DNA of 64,000 bases from Amycolatopsis viridis (GCF_011758765.1 NZ_JAANOU010000001.1:2790001-2854000); one strand, 5' to 3'. Shown: positions 32,732 to 41,745, counted from the first letter of the stretch. The notes: generated by a model from the sequence alone, not told the origin. Numbers and translations are program-made.

Positions 32732-33988
32732 ATGCCGAACGACACACCACTTCTGGGAGCACCGGCCGGGTCAGGGGCCCAGCGAGACTCGTCCGGGCGC
32801 GGCTCACGAACCGGCCGGCCGAGCGCGTGGCGGTTCTGGGCCACGGCCTACACCCTGCTGATCCTGCTCACCGGGACGAACCTGCCGACACCGCTGTACC
32901 GCGGCTACGAGGCGAAGTTCGGCTTCTCGCCGTTCGTCGTCACGCTGATCTTCGCCGTGTACGTGGCCGTGCTCATCCCGTCCCTGCTGGTGGCCGGCCC
33001 GCTCTCGGACGCACTCGGCAGGCGCCGGGTTCTGCTGCCTGCGGTGGTGCTGGCCGTTGCGGGGTCGCTGGGCTTCGTGTTCGCCACCAGCACGGGGTGG
33101 CTGTTCGCCGCCCGGGTCCTGCAGGGTCTCGCGGTCGGCGCGGCATCCGGGGCGTTGACCGCTGCGCTGAGCGAACTCGAACCGTCTGGCAACCCGCGGA
33201 AAGCGGCGCTGGTCTCGACCGTGGCGTCGGTCGGCGGACTGGGTCTCGGCCCGGTGCTGGCCGGATTGCTCGCCCAGTACGCACCGGCGCCCGATGTGGT
33301 GCCGTTCGTCGTCGAGATCGTGCTGCTGATCCCGGCCGCCGTCACCGTCATCTCGATGCCGTCTGCGCAACCGAGGACGCGCTGGCGGCCGCGCCGGCCG
33401 CAGATCCCGCCCACGATGCGAGCGGTGTTCGCGACCAGCGGGACCGCGAGTTTCCTGGCCTTCGCCGTGATCGGGCTGTTCCTCACCCTCATCCCGGCCT
33501 ACGTGGCCGCACTGACGAACAGCACGAACCTCCTGCTCGGCGGGGGAACCGTCGCTCTGACGCTGGCCTTCTCGGCGGTCGTCCAGGTCCTCGCCCACGG
33601 ACGCCCGTCCCGCCGGCTGCAGCTCGCGGGCCTGCCGATCCTGGCCCTGGGGCTGGGTCTGCTGGTGCTCGTCGGGCGTGTACCGTCGCTGGTCCTTCTG
33701 CTGACCGCTACCGCGCTCGCCGGTACCGGTCACGGGCTGGTGTTCCTCGGCGGACTCACCGCGGTCAACAAGGCGGCGCCGGACGGCAGCCGCGGCGAAG
33801 TGCTCTCCAGCTTCTACGTCATCCTCTACGCCGGCGTCGGGTTTCCCGTCCTCGGCGTCGGCATCCTCGCCACCGCGGTCGGTCTCGCCACCGCCGTGAG
33901 CTGGTTCGCCGCCGTCGTCGCCGTGCTGTGCCTGCTCGTGCTGCTCGCGCTCGGTCGCCGCCAGGCACCCGCCGACGCGGGCAACTGA
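32732..33988 (+). CDS. MFS efflux transporter
   Basis: A 418-residue twelve-helix MFS protein. It has TGTNLPTPLYRGYEAKFGF at helix 1, the loop 2-3 motif GPLSDALGRRRVLL, VLQGLAVGAASGALTAAL and SVGGLGLGPVLAGLLA, the drug:proton antiporter motif C region. A polar leader of about 30 residues precedes helix 1. Expression is probably induced when the divergent ArsR repressor is released from the CGAACAT operators. Substrate unknown. Confidence 0.85.
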   Translation: MPNDTPLLGAPAGSGAQRDSSGRGSRTGRPSAWRFWATAYTLLILLTGTNLPTPLYRGYEAKFGFSPFVVTLIFAVYVAVLIPSLLVAGPLSDALGRRRVLLPAVVLAVAGSLGFVFATSTGWLFAARVLQGLAVGAASGALTAALSELEPSGNPRKAALVSTVASVGGLGLGPVLAGLLAQYAPAPDVVPFVVEIVLLIPAAVTVISMPSAQPRTRWRPRRPQIPPTMRAVFATSGTASFLAFAVIGLFLTLIPAYVAALTNSTNLLLGGGTVALTLAFSAVVQVLAHGRPSRRLQLAGLPILALGLGLLVLVGRVPSLVLLLTATALAGTGHGLVFLGGLTAVNKAAPDGSRGEVLSSFYVILYAGVGFPVLGVGILATAVGLATAVSWFAAVVAVLCLLVLLALGRRQAPADAGN

Positions 33989-34013
33989 CTCCGCCCGGAC
34001 CCGAGGAGATCCC

Positions 34014-34523
34014 ATGGACACCACCGGATTCGACGCCGCCTACCGCAGCCTGCTCACCGCTGCCGCGTCGATCGCGGACCCGGCCGCTCACCCGGGACCG
34101 GCGCGGGAGGACATCGACTGGACGCTGAGTCACCTCGCGCTCAGCGACCCGATCCTCACCGCCGCGGCCCGTGACGTCCTCGACGGCCGCCCCGCGGTCG
34201 TCGACAACCGGGACGCGATGGACGCGAGGGCGCTCGCGGAACTCACCGCCTCGACCAGTCATCAGGACCGCGTTGCGATGGTCCGCGCCCATGCCCAGGA
34301 GCTCGGCGCGGTGCTCCGGGCCATTCCCGGACACGCCGCTGCTACGCCGGTGATCATGCGCTTGTGCACGCGCGACGGGCACTCCCTTCCCGAACAGATG
34401 GTGCCCTGGCGGGACCTGATCGAGCTCCGCGTGCACAACCACCTGCCCGGCCACACCGCACGGCTCGCGGCCCACGCCCTGGCCCCCGCCGATGGTGCGC
34501 GGCCCACGCGGTCAACCCGCTGA
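34014..34523 (+). CDS. Conserved-looking helical protein, possibly DinB-like
   Basis: A 169-residue protein 25 bases after the MFS gene, preceded by GAGGAG. The pattern DIDWTLSHLALSDPILTAA early and VHNHLPGHTARLAAHAL late has spaced histidines reminiscent of DinB-like metal-binding bundles, but the match is not firm. It is probably co-transcribed with the MFS exporter under the same ArsR control. Confidence 0.6.
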   Translation: MDTTGFDAAYRSLLTAAASIADPAAHPGPAREDIDWTLSHLALSDPILTAAARDVLDGRPAVVDNRDAMDARALAELTASTSHQDRVAMVRAHAQELGAVLRAIPGHAAATPVIMRLCTRDGHSLPEQMVPWRDLIELRVHNHLPGHTARLAAHALAPADGARPTRSTR

Positions 34524-34726
34524 TCGACACGGGCGAGGGGGCCTGCCACGGCCCGCGGGCGTTGCCCGCGCCGGGGACCCCGTCGTCCAGCATCCGGGCG
34601 GTGCTCGCCGCACTGTCCGATGTGGCCCACCGGGGTGCCCGCATCGTGGGAGCGCTTTCCGCGGCCCGGTGCCGTCCCGCACGATCGGGGCAGGTTATCC
34701 GGCATCCGGCACTGGGGTGGTTCACG

Positions 34727-34933
34727 GTGACACGACTCTTCCGCACGATCGGCCGCGCGCTCGGCAGCCTCGGCCACGCGATGGTGCCGGTCAGCGCGCC
34801 CTACGACCTCGGGTTCGCACTGCCCCGGCCGGACCACCCGCCGGCCGGGTACCCGGGCGACCGGCTGAGCGTCCCGCTCTCGCCGCGGGAGCGGGACGCG
34901 TTCCACGTCCTCACCGCGGACCTGGCGCTGTGA
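34727..34933 (+). CDS. DUF6059-like small protein
   Basis: A 68-residue protein starting with VTRLFRTIGRALGSLGHAMV and ending RLSVPLSPRERDAFHVL. The pattern of a basic amphipathic N-terminal helix, a Pro-rich middle and a PLSPxER C-terminus matches small actinobacterial DUF6059 proteins as I recall them. Function unknown. It is convergent with the LigD-like gene, 30 bases away. Confidence 0.5.
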   Translation: MTRLFRTIGRALGSLGHAMVPVSAPYDLGFALPRPDHPPAGYPGDRLSVPLSPRERDAFHVLTADLAL

Positions 34934-34963
34934 CCGGTCACCGTCGCCGGCGCCGGGCCGGGG

Positions 34964-36565
34964 TCACAGCGCGGGCAGGCGCTGCGGCAGGCCGATGAGC
35001 GGTGCGAGCGGGTCGCCGGTGCGGTGCACCCGGTCGAGGACGGTGCGCAGCGTCCACCGGTCCGGCCGCAGGTCCGGGTCGTCGAGTTCGTCCCAGGTGA
35101 CCGGCACCGAGACCGGCGCGCCGGGGGCCGGGCGCGGGCTGAACGGGGCGACCAGGGTCTTGTTGATGGCGTTCTGGGTGTAGTCGAGGCGGGCGCGGCC
35201 CTCGCGCTCCTTCTTGTACCACCGCCAGCTGACCAGGTCGGGCAGGACGCGGCCGACGACGCGGGACAGTTTCTCCACCCAGGCGCGGGTGTCGGCGAAG
35301 CTGTAACCTGCCGCGACGGGCACCCAGATCTGGATGCCGCGCTGCCCGGTGACCTTGGGCATGCCGGCCAGGCCGAGGTGGTCCAGCGCGGTGCGGTAGA
35401 GCCGGGCCAGCGTGAGCACGTCGTCGAACGCGGTGGTGGGGCCCGGGTCGATGTCGATCAGCGCCCAGGTGGGCTGGTGGACGTCGGGCAACCGCGAGGT
35501 CCACGGGTGCAGTTCGACGGCGCCGAAGTTGGCCATCCACACCAGGGCGGGCACGCTGTCCAGCACCGGGTAGCACTGGGTCTCGTCCTCGTCGGCCTCG
35601 GTGTTGTGCCAGCGGGTGAGCCAGGCCGGGGCGTGGCCGGGCACCTCCTTGTGCCAGAAGCCGGGCCGGTGCACGCCGTCGGGGTAGCGGTGCGCGTTGA
35701 CCGGCCGCCCGGCGAGGTAGGGCAGCATGACGGGGGCGATCTGCGCGAAATAGCGGACGAGGTCGCGTTTGGTCACCGGGGGTTCGTCGCCGCTGCCGGG
35801 GAACAGCACCTTGTCGAGGTTGGTGAGCTTGAGCCGGCGGCCGGCCAGCGACCAGGTGCCGGAGGTGCCGATCCGGTCGAGCGCGGCGAGCTCCCCGGCC
35901 GTGGGCGGGTCCCAGTGCGGGAGCGGGGGAGCCAGCGGCACCTCGGCCTCGGCGGCCGGCGCGTCGCTGCGCCACATCGCCGCGGGCGCCGCGGCCACCT
36001 CGTCGTTGGTGCGCCCGGACTTCACCGACCGCGGCAGGTCCTCGGGATCCCAGCCCGGCTGGGCGGCCTCGTCGTGCTTGTGGATCAGCAGCCACTGTTC
36101 CTTGCCCCGCCGCTCGGTGCGGACGAGCGCGAACCGGCCGGCCAGCTTCTCGCCGTGCAGGTCGAAGTGCAGCTCGCCGTCCTCGATCGCCCGGGCCGGG
36201 TCGAGGCCGTCGGCGGGTTGCCAGGTGCCCCGGTCCCACACGATCACGTCCCCGCCGCCGTACTGGCCCTTCGGGATCACGCCTTCGAAGTCGGCGTACT
36301 CCAGCGGGTGGTCCTCGACGTGGACGGCCAGCTGCCGCACGTCCGGGTCCAGCGTGGGGCCCTTGGGCACCGCCCAGCTGGCGAGCACGCCGTCCACCTC
36401 GAGCCGGAAGTCGTAGTGCAGGCGGCGGGCGCGGTGCCGCTGCACGACGAACCGGCCCCCGGCCGCCTCCGCCGTCGCCGAGCCGGCCGGCTCCGCGGTC
36501 ACCGAGAAGTCCCGCTTGGCCCGGTAGGACTCGAGCCGGTCCGGATTCCGCCGTCGTGCGCTCAC
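34964..36565 (-). CDS. LigD-like 3'-phosphoesterase-polymerase protein without ligase domain
   Basis: A 533-residue two-domain protein of bacterial non-homologous end joining. Residues about 35-165 are the 3'-phosphoesterase (FVVQRHRARRLHYDFRLEVD, HVEDHPLEYADFEGVIPKGQ). Residues about 245-530 are the archaeo-eukaryotic primase-type polymerase (LTNLDKVLFPG, HPWTSRLPDVHQPTWALIDI with catalytic DxD in DIDPG, and KVTGQRGIQIW). No ATP-dependent ligase domain is present. It fills gaps and trims ends before a separate ligase acts. GTG at 36565 places the basic leader before the phosphoesterase. No Ku gene lies in the window. Confidence 0.85.
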   Translation of the reverse strand: MSARRRNPDRLESYRAKRDFSVTAEPAGSATAEAAGGRFVVQRHRARRLHYDFRLEVDGVLASWAVPKGPTLDPDVRQLAVHVEDHPLEYADFEGVIPKGQYGGGDVIVWDRGTWQPADGLDPARAIEDGELHFDLHGEKLAGRFALVRTERRGKEQWLLIHKHDEAAQPGWDPEDLPRSVKSGRTNDEVAAAPAAMWRSDAPAAEAEVPLAPPLPHWDPPTAGELAALDRIGTSGTWSLAGRRLKLTNLDKVLFPGSGDEPPVTKRDLVRYFAQIAPVMLPYLAGRPVNAHRYPDGVHRPGFWHKEVPGHAPAWLTRWHNTEADEDETQCYPVLDSVPALVWMANFGAVELHPWTSRLPDVHQPTWALIDIDPGPTTAFDDVLTLARLYRTALDHLGLAGMPKVTGQRGIQIWVPVAAGYSFADTRAWVEKLSRVVGRVLPDLVSWRWYKKEREGRARLDYTQNAINKTLVAPFSPRPAPGAPVSVPVTWDELDDPDLRPDRWTLRTVLDRVHRTGDPLAPLIGLPQRLPAL

Positions 36566-36737
36566 CGCCCGGGACTACCCCTGACCGGCATCGCCCATAC
36601 CGCCGTGGGAACGCCGCGAGGTCAGTCGCCTTGAACACACCGGACGGGTCGGGAGTGGGCATGCATCACGGCGAGGACACCGGCGGCGACGGGGTGAGCG
36701 TGTGGGTGCCGCCGGATGAGCGGCCGCCGCCGCTGGT

Positions 36738-36765
36738 GCGCCTCCGCCGATGGCGGCGGAGGCGC
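36738..36765. terminator. Eleven-bp hairpin in the 36.6-37.1 kb gap
   Basis: GCGCCTCCGCC / GGCGGAGGCGC with a six-base loop. It may be a secondary terminator for minus-strand transcription from the transketolase genes. Confidence 0.4.
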
Positions 36766-37027
36766 TTGCCGACCTGGGCGAGGACCACCTGGTGGCCGTG
36801 CAGCTGGTCGGGACCGAGCTGGTGACCAGCGCCTCCGGTGGTCATGGACCCCGGTGACACGGTGACGGGTGGCCGGGGGTTGCGGACGGTCGACAAGGTG
36901 TCGCTCGACCGGGGCAGCCACCCCTCGGGCGGGGGAAAGACGTGTGGGCGGTGGTCGGCTGCACCGCCTACGGCTGGCAGCCGTGCTCGGCCCTGGAGCA
37001 GCCCGTGCCACGTTGGGCGCCGCAGCC

Positions 37028-37067
37028 GCGCCTGCCGCGGCGAACCCGGTGCCGCCGCGGCAGGCGC
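37028..37067 (-). terminator. Terminator of the transketolase operon
   Basis: Perfect 15-bp inverted repeat (37028-37042 and 37053-37067) with a ten-base loop, beginning 15 bases past the transketolase C-subunit stop at 37083. Position and strength make it the likely operon terminator. Confidence 0.7.
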
Positions 37068-37082
37068 TGCCGTCGGGTCCGC

Positions 37083-38069
37083 TCAGCCCAGTGCCGTGCG
37101 GGCGGCGCGCACGATCCCGTCGGCGTCGAGGCCGTAGTGCCGGTACAGGTGGGACGGCGGCCCGATGAGGGCGTACTCGTCGCGCAGCCCGTGCCGCACC
37201 ACCCGTGCACCGTGGCCGTGGCCGGCGACGACTTCCGCGACCGCGCCGCCGAGCCCGCCGAGGACGCTGTGCTCCTCGACGGTGAGGATCACGCCGGACC
37301 GGGCGGCCGCCCGCGACACCGCGTCGGCGTCGAGCGGTTTGACGGTGTGCATGTCGAGCACTCCGGTGGAGATGCCCTCGGCCTGGAGCGTCGCCGCGGC
37401 GGACAGCGCGGGGTGCACCATCGAGCCGGTCGCGATGATGGTCAGGTCGCTGCCCACCGAGTGCTCGATGGCGCGGCCGATCGTGAAGCCCCGGTCGTCG
37501 CGGTCGTAGACGTCGGGGTCCTGGCCGCGCCCGATCCGGAAGTAGATCGGCCCGGGCCAGTCGGTGGCCGCCCGCAGCGCGGACCGCAGCTGCGCCGCGT
37601 CGGCCGGGGCGATCACCGTCAGGCCCGCGATGCTCCGGGTGATGGCGAGGTCTTCGGTGGCGTGGTGGGACGTGCCGTAGTAGCCCAGGGTGATGCCGGC
37701 GTGGTGACCGATCAACCGGACCGGGAGCTGGGTGTAGGCCACGTCCGTGCGGATCTGCTCACATGCCAGCAGCGCCAGGAACGAGGCGAAGGTGGCCACG
37801 TGCGGCTGCCAGCCGGTGGTGGCCAGTCCCGCGGCGGTGGACACCATGTGCTGTTCGGAGATGCCGAACTGGACGTAGTGGTCCGGGTGCCGCTCCTGGA
37901 AGCGGACCAGGCCGTTGGAGTACTTCAGGTCCGCGGTGCCGGCGAGGATCGGATGCCCCTCGTCCACCAGGTCGGCCAGGGTGTCGGCCAGGGCGTGCAG
38001 GCCCGGCGCGCGGTCGAGGAGGGTCAGCAGGTGCCAGGATTCGGGCTGCAGCCCGGGTGCGATGCTCAC
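37083..38069 (-). CDS. Transketolase C-terminal subunit
   Basis: A 328-residue half-transketolase holding the pyrimidine-binding and C-terminal domains. Signatures include GTADLKYSNGLVRF, the catalytic region VQFGISEQHMVSTAAGLAT, TLGYYGTSHHATEDLAI, and the C-terminal VEEHSVLGGLGGAVAEVV. It assembles with the N-terminal subunit into a thiamine-diphosphate-dependent two-carbon transferase. The GTG start at 38069 overlaps the N-subunit stop (GTGA) and GGAGGGG lies six bases upstream. Split transketolases of this type usually serve specialised sugar pathways. Confidence 0.88.
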   Translation of the reverse strand: MSIAPGLQPESWHLLTLLDRAPGLHALADTLADLVDEGHPILAGTADLKYSNGLVRFQERHPDHYVQFGISEQHMVSTAAGLATTGWQPHVATFASFLALLACEQIRTDVAYTQLPVRLIGHHAGITLGYYGTSHHATEDLAITRSIAGLTVIAPADAAQLRSALRAATDWPGPIYFRIGRGQDPDVYDRDDRGFTIGRAIEHSVGSDLTIIATGSMVHPALSAAATLQAEGISTGVLDMHTVKPLDADAVSRAAARSGVILTVEEHSVLGGLGGAVAEVVAGHGHGARVVRHGLRDEYALIGPPSHLYRHYGLDADGIVRAARTALG

Positions 38070-38929
38070 CGGCCCCTCCGGAGTTCCTCGATCGCGTTGC
38101 GTTCGTCCTGTTCGGCGAGCCAGCCCAGGTGCCAGCCGAATTCGGCTTCCATGTACGAGATCCCCTTGCCCTTCACCGTGTCGGCGATGATCACCACGGG
38201 AGACGTGCGGGCGGTGTCGGCCACGACGCTGCGCAGGAGCGCGAGCAGGGCGGCCACGTCGTGCCCGTCGACCCGGTGCGCCTGCCAGCCGAAGGCGCGC
38301 CACTTGTCCTCGAGCGGTTCGATTCCGGTGACGGTGTCGATCCGGCCGTCTAGCGAGTGGTCGTTGCGGTCCACGATCGCGATCAGGTTCGACACCTGGT
38401 GGTGGGCCGCCCCGAGCGCCGCCTCCCAGATCTGGCCCTCGTGCAGCTCGCCGTCGCCGAGGAGGACGAAGACGTTCGAGTCGTAGCCCCGCATCCGGGT
38501 GCCCAGGGCGATCCCGGTGCCGGTGGAGAGCGCGTGGCCGAGGGAGCCGCTGCTGAAGTCGATGCCGGGGATCCGGGTCATGTCCGGGTGGTCGCCGAAG
38601 GCGTTGCCCAGCCGGGTGTACTCGTCCAGCTCACGGGGGTCGAAGAACCCCCAGTCGGCCAGGAGCGGGTACAGCGTCGCCGCGGCGTGTCCCTTGCCGA
38701 ACAGGAAGCGGTCCCGCTCGGGCCAGTCCGGCTCGCCGCGGCGCAGCCGCATCACGCCGTAGTAGAGCGTCGCGAGGATCTCGGCGCACGAGAAACCGGA
38801 GGCGTAGTGACCGGTCTTGGCGATGGAGATCAGCCGGACCGTTTCCAGGCGGGCGAACAGCGCGCGCTCGCTGATCGTGTCGATGAGGTCCGCGAGGTCG
38901 CGCTGCGGATCGTGTTTGACGACTGTCAT
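38066..38929 (-). CDS. Transketolase N-terminal subunit
   Basis: A 287-residue half-transketolase with the ThDP-pyrophosphate-binding domain. KTGHYASGFSCAEILATLYY, FGKGHAAATLYPLLADWGFF, GSLGHALSTGTGIALG and the ThDP motif LLGDGELHEGQIWEA with IVDRNDHSLDG are all present. It is coupled to the C-subunit gene by a GTGA overlap. It is divergent from an IclR regulator (93-bp gap), suggesting regulated expression with the SDR/ABC operon on the other side. Confidence 0.88.
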   Translation of the reverse strand: MTVVKHDPQRDLADLIDTISERALFARLETVRLISIAKTGHYASGFSCAEILATLYYGVMRLRRGEPDWPERDRFLFGKGHAAATLYPLLADWGFFDPRELDEYTRLGNAFGDHPDMTRIPGIDFSSGSLGHALSTGTGIALGTRMRGYDSNVFVLLGDGELHEGQIWEAALGAAHHQVSNLIAIVDRNDHSLDGRIDTVTGIEPLEDKWRAFGWQAHRVDGHDVAALLALLRSVVADTARTSPVVIIADTVKGKGISYMEAEFGWHLGWLAEQDERNAIEELRRGR

Positions 38930-39022
38930 GAGAGCGCAAAGTACCGCCTAACGGTCAACCTGTCCATACAACGAGAATCTTTTCTGTTGGTCGTCTTGTC
39001 CGCACAGCGGTAACATCCCGAG

Positions 39023-39814
39023 GTGGCAAATGACGGAAGCGTGATGCTGGTGCGCAAGGTGGCTCAGGTGCTCGACCACCTCGCGCAGGGAGAGGCGACA
39101 GCGGCTGAGCTCGCCGAGGCGCTGGGGGAGCCGCGCAGCTCGGTCTACCGGCTGCTGTCCAGCCTGCAGGCCGAGCGCCTGGTGGAGCAGGGATCGCGGC
39201 GGGGGCAGTTCCGGCTGGGGGTCAAGCTGCTCACCCTGGGCACGGCGGTGGTCGCGAGGTTCGACGAGCGCGAGTTCGCGCAACCGGTGCTGGAGCGGTT
39301 GCACGATCTGACCGGCGAGACCGTCTTCCTCTGCGTCCGGCGGGGCGATGCCGCCGTGTGCATCGAGCGGCTCGCCGGCAAACGGGTGCAGTCGCTGGCC
39401 CTGCAGCTGGGCGGTTCCCTGCCGTTGCACGCGGGCGCCGCCTCCCGTGCCCTGCTGGCCTTCGCGCCGGAGACCGAATGGGAGGCCTACCTGGAACGGA
39501 ACGTGCCGTTGTCGCGGTTCACCGCATCCACTCCCTCCGAGCCGGCCGCGCTCCGCAAGGTGCTGCGCCAGGCTCGTGCGGACGGCTTCGCGGTCAGCGA
39601 CCAGGACGTGACGATCGGCGTGGCCGCGATCGGGGTGCCGGTCGTGGACTACCGGGGCGAGGTCCGCGCCGCGGTGTCGATCAGCGGCGTGCGCGAGTCG
39701 ATCCTCGGCGAGGACTTCTCCCGCTGGCGGGACCTGTTGCTCGACGCGGGGCAGGAGGTGTCCCGCGCCCTGGGCTCCGAGCTCGCCGGCAAGAACATCG
39801 CGCGGTTCGACTGA
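39023..39814 (+). CDS. IclR-family transcriptional regulator
   Basis: A 263-residue regulator. The N-terminal winged helix is VRKVAQVLDHLAQGEATAAE and LGEPRSSVYRLLSSLQ; the effector domain holds LPLHAGAASRALLAF, GVAAIGVPVVDYRGEVRAAV and the final SRALGSE. It sits between the divergent split transketolase and the SDR/ABC operon and probably regulates both. Related motifs (CATACAA on either strand and AGAAT) occur in both flanking promoter regions. Confidence 0.87.
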   Translation: MANDGSVMLVRKVAQVLDHLAQGEATAAELAEALGEPRSSVYRLLSSLQAERLVEQGSRRGQFRLGVKLLTLGTAVVARFDEREFAQPVLERLHDLTGETVFLCVRRGDAAVCIERLAGKRVQSLALQLGGSLPLHAGAASRALLAFAPETEWEAYLERNVPLSRFTASTPSEPAALRKVLRQARADGFAVSDQDVTIGVAAIGVPVVDYRGEVRAAVSISGVRESILGEDFSRWRDLLLDAGQEVSRALGSELAGKNIARFD

Positions 39815-39843
39815 CTCGGCACTCCGGCCGCGCGCAGGCTGAA

Positions 39844-39882
39844 ATTCTCACCCACTAGACGAGACGTCCTTTGTATGAGAAT
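39844..39882. promoter_or_regulatory. Dyad upstream of the SDR/ABC operon
   Basis: ATTCTCA (39844-39850) and TGAGAAT (39876-39882) form a widely spaced perfect dyad in the 125-bp gap between the IclR gene and the SDR. A TTGTATG element overlaps the right arm and recurs inverted as CATACAA near 38965 before the transketolase genes. Possible IclR targets. Confidence 0.35.
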
Positions 39883-39939
39883 GTGTCTCCCAACGTGGGG
39901 CGTGCAGCCCCGGTCCCTGACGGTTGAGGGAGGCCATTC

Positions 39940-40731
39940 ATGGTCAACGGTGACCTGTCCGGTCGGGTCGTGGTCATCACCGGTGCTGGCGGCGGCATCG
40001 GGCTCGCCTGCGCCCGGCACGCGCTGGACGCGGGCGCCCGCGTCGTGGGCGCCGACGTGCAGACCGGGCAGCTCGGCGAACTCGCCGGCCCGGACCGGTT
40101 GCGCGCCGTTCCCGCCGACCTGCGCACGTCCGCCGGCGCCGAGGCGATGATCGCGGCCGCGCTCGACGGATTCGGCCGCGTCGACGTGCTGGTGAACAAC
40201 GCCGGGATCGCCCCGGTGCGGGAGGGGTTCCTCGGCATCACCGACGCCGACTGGGCGTCGACGCTCGAGCTCAACCTCATGGGCTACGTCCGGGCGGCCC
40301 GCGCCGCACTGGCGGTGATGCGCGACGCCGGTTCGGGCGTGCTCATCCACATCGCCTCGGAGGCGGCGCGCATGCCCAACCCCCGGCTGCCCGACTACAG
40401 CGTGTCCAAGGCCGCCGTGCTGATGCTGTCGAAGGTGCTCGCCGCCGAGTTCGCGCCCTACGGCATCCGGTCCACTGTGGTCTCACCCGCGTTCGTGCGG
40501 TCACCCATCTACGACCGTCCCGGTGGTATCGCGGACAGTCTCGCCGAGGAGTTCGGTGTGGACCGGGAGACGGCCTTGCAGCGGTACGTCGAGCTGAACG
40601 GGATCCCGCTCGGCCGGCTCGGCACCGTGGACGAGGTCGCCGCGATGGTGACCTTCCTGGCTTCCGACCGCGCCGCCTTCGTGACCGGCGCCAACTTCTG
40701 CATCGACGGCGGCGTGACGCCGGTCGTGTGA
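39940..40731 (+). CDS. SDR-family sugar/polyol dehydrogenase-like oxidoreductase
   Basis: A 263-residue classical SDR. VVVITGAGGGIGLACARHAL binds NAD(P), VLVNNAGIAP follows, and ASEAARMPNPRLPDYSVSKA carries catalytic Ser, Tyr and Lys. The C-terminus VTGANFCIDGGVTPVV is typical. As the first gene of the sugar-ABC operon it probably oxidises the imported sugar or polyol to a keto form that enters the split transketolase branch. That link is inference from context. Confidence 0.85.
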   Translation: MVNGDLSGRVVVITGAGGGIGLACARHALDAGARVVGADVQTGQLGELAGPDRLRAVPADLRTSAGAEAMIAAALDGFGRVDVLVNNAGIAPVREGFLGITDADWASTLELNLMGYVRAARAALAVMRDAGSGVLIHIASEAARMPNPRLPDYSVSKAAVLMLSKVLAAEFAPYGIRSTVVSPAFVRSPIYDRPGGIADSLAEEFGVDRETALQRYVELNGIPLGRLGTVDEVAAMVTFLASDRAAFVTGANFCIDGGVTPVV

Positions 40732-40784
40732 CCCCACCGCAGGCCGGGTGCCCGGCCCGGTCCCCGAACAGACAAGGAAAATCA

Positions 40785-41744
40785 ATGATGATTCCTCGCA
40801 CGCTGCCCGTGCGCCGGCCGCTGCGCCGCGCCGGCGCCCTGGTCGCGGCCGGCCTCACGGTCCTCGCCACGCTCGCCGGGTGCGCGTCCGGTGCCGGTTC
40901 CGCCGGCGGTGACCGCACTGTCGGCGTCACGCTCAACGCCGCGTCCAACCCGTTCTTCCTCGCCGAGGGCAAGGCGATCGAGGCGGCGGCCGGACCGGGG
41001 GTGCGGGTCTCCGTCCAGTACGCCAACGCCGACGTGGCCACCCAGAGCAACCAGATCGACACCTTCATCCGCCAGCGCGTCAGCTCGATCGTGGTCGACG
41101 CGGTCGATTCCGACGGGATCGGTCCCGCGGTACTGCGGGCCAAGCAGGCGGGCATCCCGGTGGTGGCCATCGACGTCGCGGCCGCGGGCGCGGACGCCAC
41201 CGTCGCCAGCGACAACGTCCAGGCGGGCCGCGACGCGTGCGGCTACCTCGCCGAGCAGCTCGGCGGCCGGGCGAAGATCGCGATCGTGGACGGGTCGGCG
41301 GTGTCCGCCATCGCCGACCGCATGACCGGGTGCCGGCAGGCCCTCGCCCAGGCTCCCGGGATCGAAGTCGTCGCCACCCAGCGCGCCGACCTGACCCGGG
41401 ACAAGAGCATGACCGTGGCGAGCAACATCCTCACGGCCCATCCCGACGTCGCCGGGTTCTTCGGGGTCAACGACCCGACCGCGATCGGCATCGCGCTCGC
41501 CGCGCAGCAGAAGGGTGTCCGCGTGAAGATCGCCGGTGTGGACGGTGCCCGCCAGCTCACCGACCTGTTCGGTGACGGCCTGATCATCGGCACCTCCGGG
41601 CAGGACCCGGCGAAACTGGGCCGCACCGGGCTGGACCTGGCGACGCGCCTGGCGCGCAAGGAACAGGCTCCGTCGGCGCCGGTGCTGATCCCCACCGTGC
41701 TGGTCACGCCGCAGACCCTCGGCTCCTACCCGAGCTGGGGCTGA
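40785..41744 (+). CDS. Sugar ABC transporter substrate-binding lipoprotein
   Basis: A 319-residue periplasmic-binding protein of the ribose/galactose type (peripla_BP_4). A lipoprotein signal peptide ends at the lipobox LATLAGCASG. VGVTLNAASNPFFLAEGKAI, IVVDAVDSDGIGPAVLRAKQ and FFGVNDPTAIGIALAAQQKG are class signatures. It delivers a pentose or related polyol to the RbsA/RbsC-type components encoded next. AAGGAAA lies four bases before the tandem ATGs at 40785/40788. Confidence 0.88.
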   Translation: MMIPRTLPVRRPLRRAGALVAAGLTVLATLAGCASGAGSAGGDRTVGVTLNAASNPFFLAEGKAIEAAAGPGVRVSVQYANADVATQSNQIDTFIRQRVSSIVVDAVDSDGIGPAVLRAKQAGIPVVAIDVAAAGADATVASDNVQAGRDACGYLAEQLGGRAKIAIVDGSAVSAIADRMTGCRQALAQAPGIEVVATQRADLTRDKSMTVASNILTAHPDVAGFFGVNDPTAIGIALAAQQKGVRVKIAGVDGARQLTDLFGDGLIIGTSGQDPAKLGRTGLDLATRLARKEQAPSAPVLIPTVLVTPQTLGSYPSWG

Positions 41745-41745
41745 C

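Larger units (their letters stand above)
36566..37082. other. 517-bp region with short degraded-looking frames and hairpins
   Basis: Between the LigD-like gene and the transketolase operon. Two adjacent short + strand frames, one from the ATG at 36661 and one at 36750-36857 (MAAEALADLGEDHLVAVQLV at its start), have gene-like codon use but no continuous product, which suggests a frameshifted remnant. Two strong hairpins lie here (36738-36765 and 37028-37067). I assign no intact gene. Confidence 0.4.
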
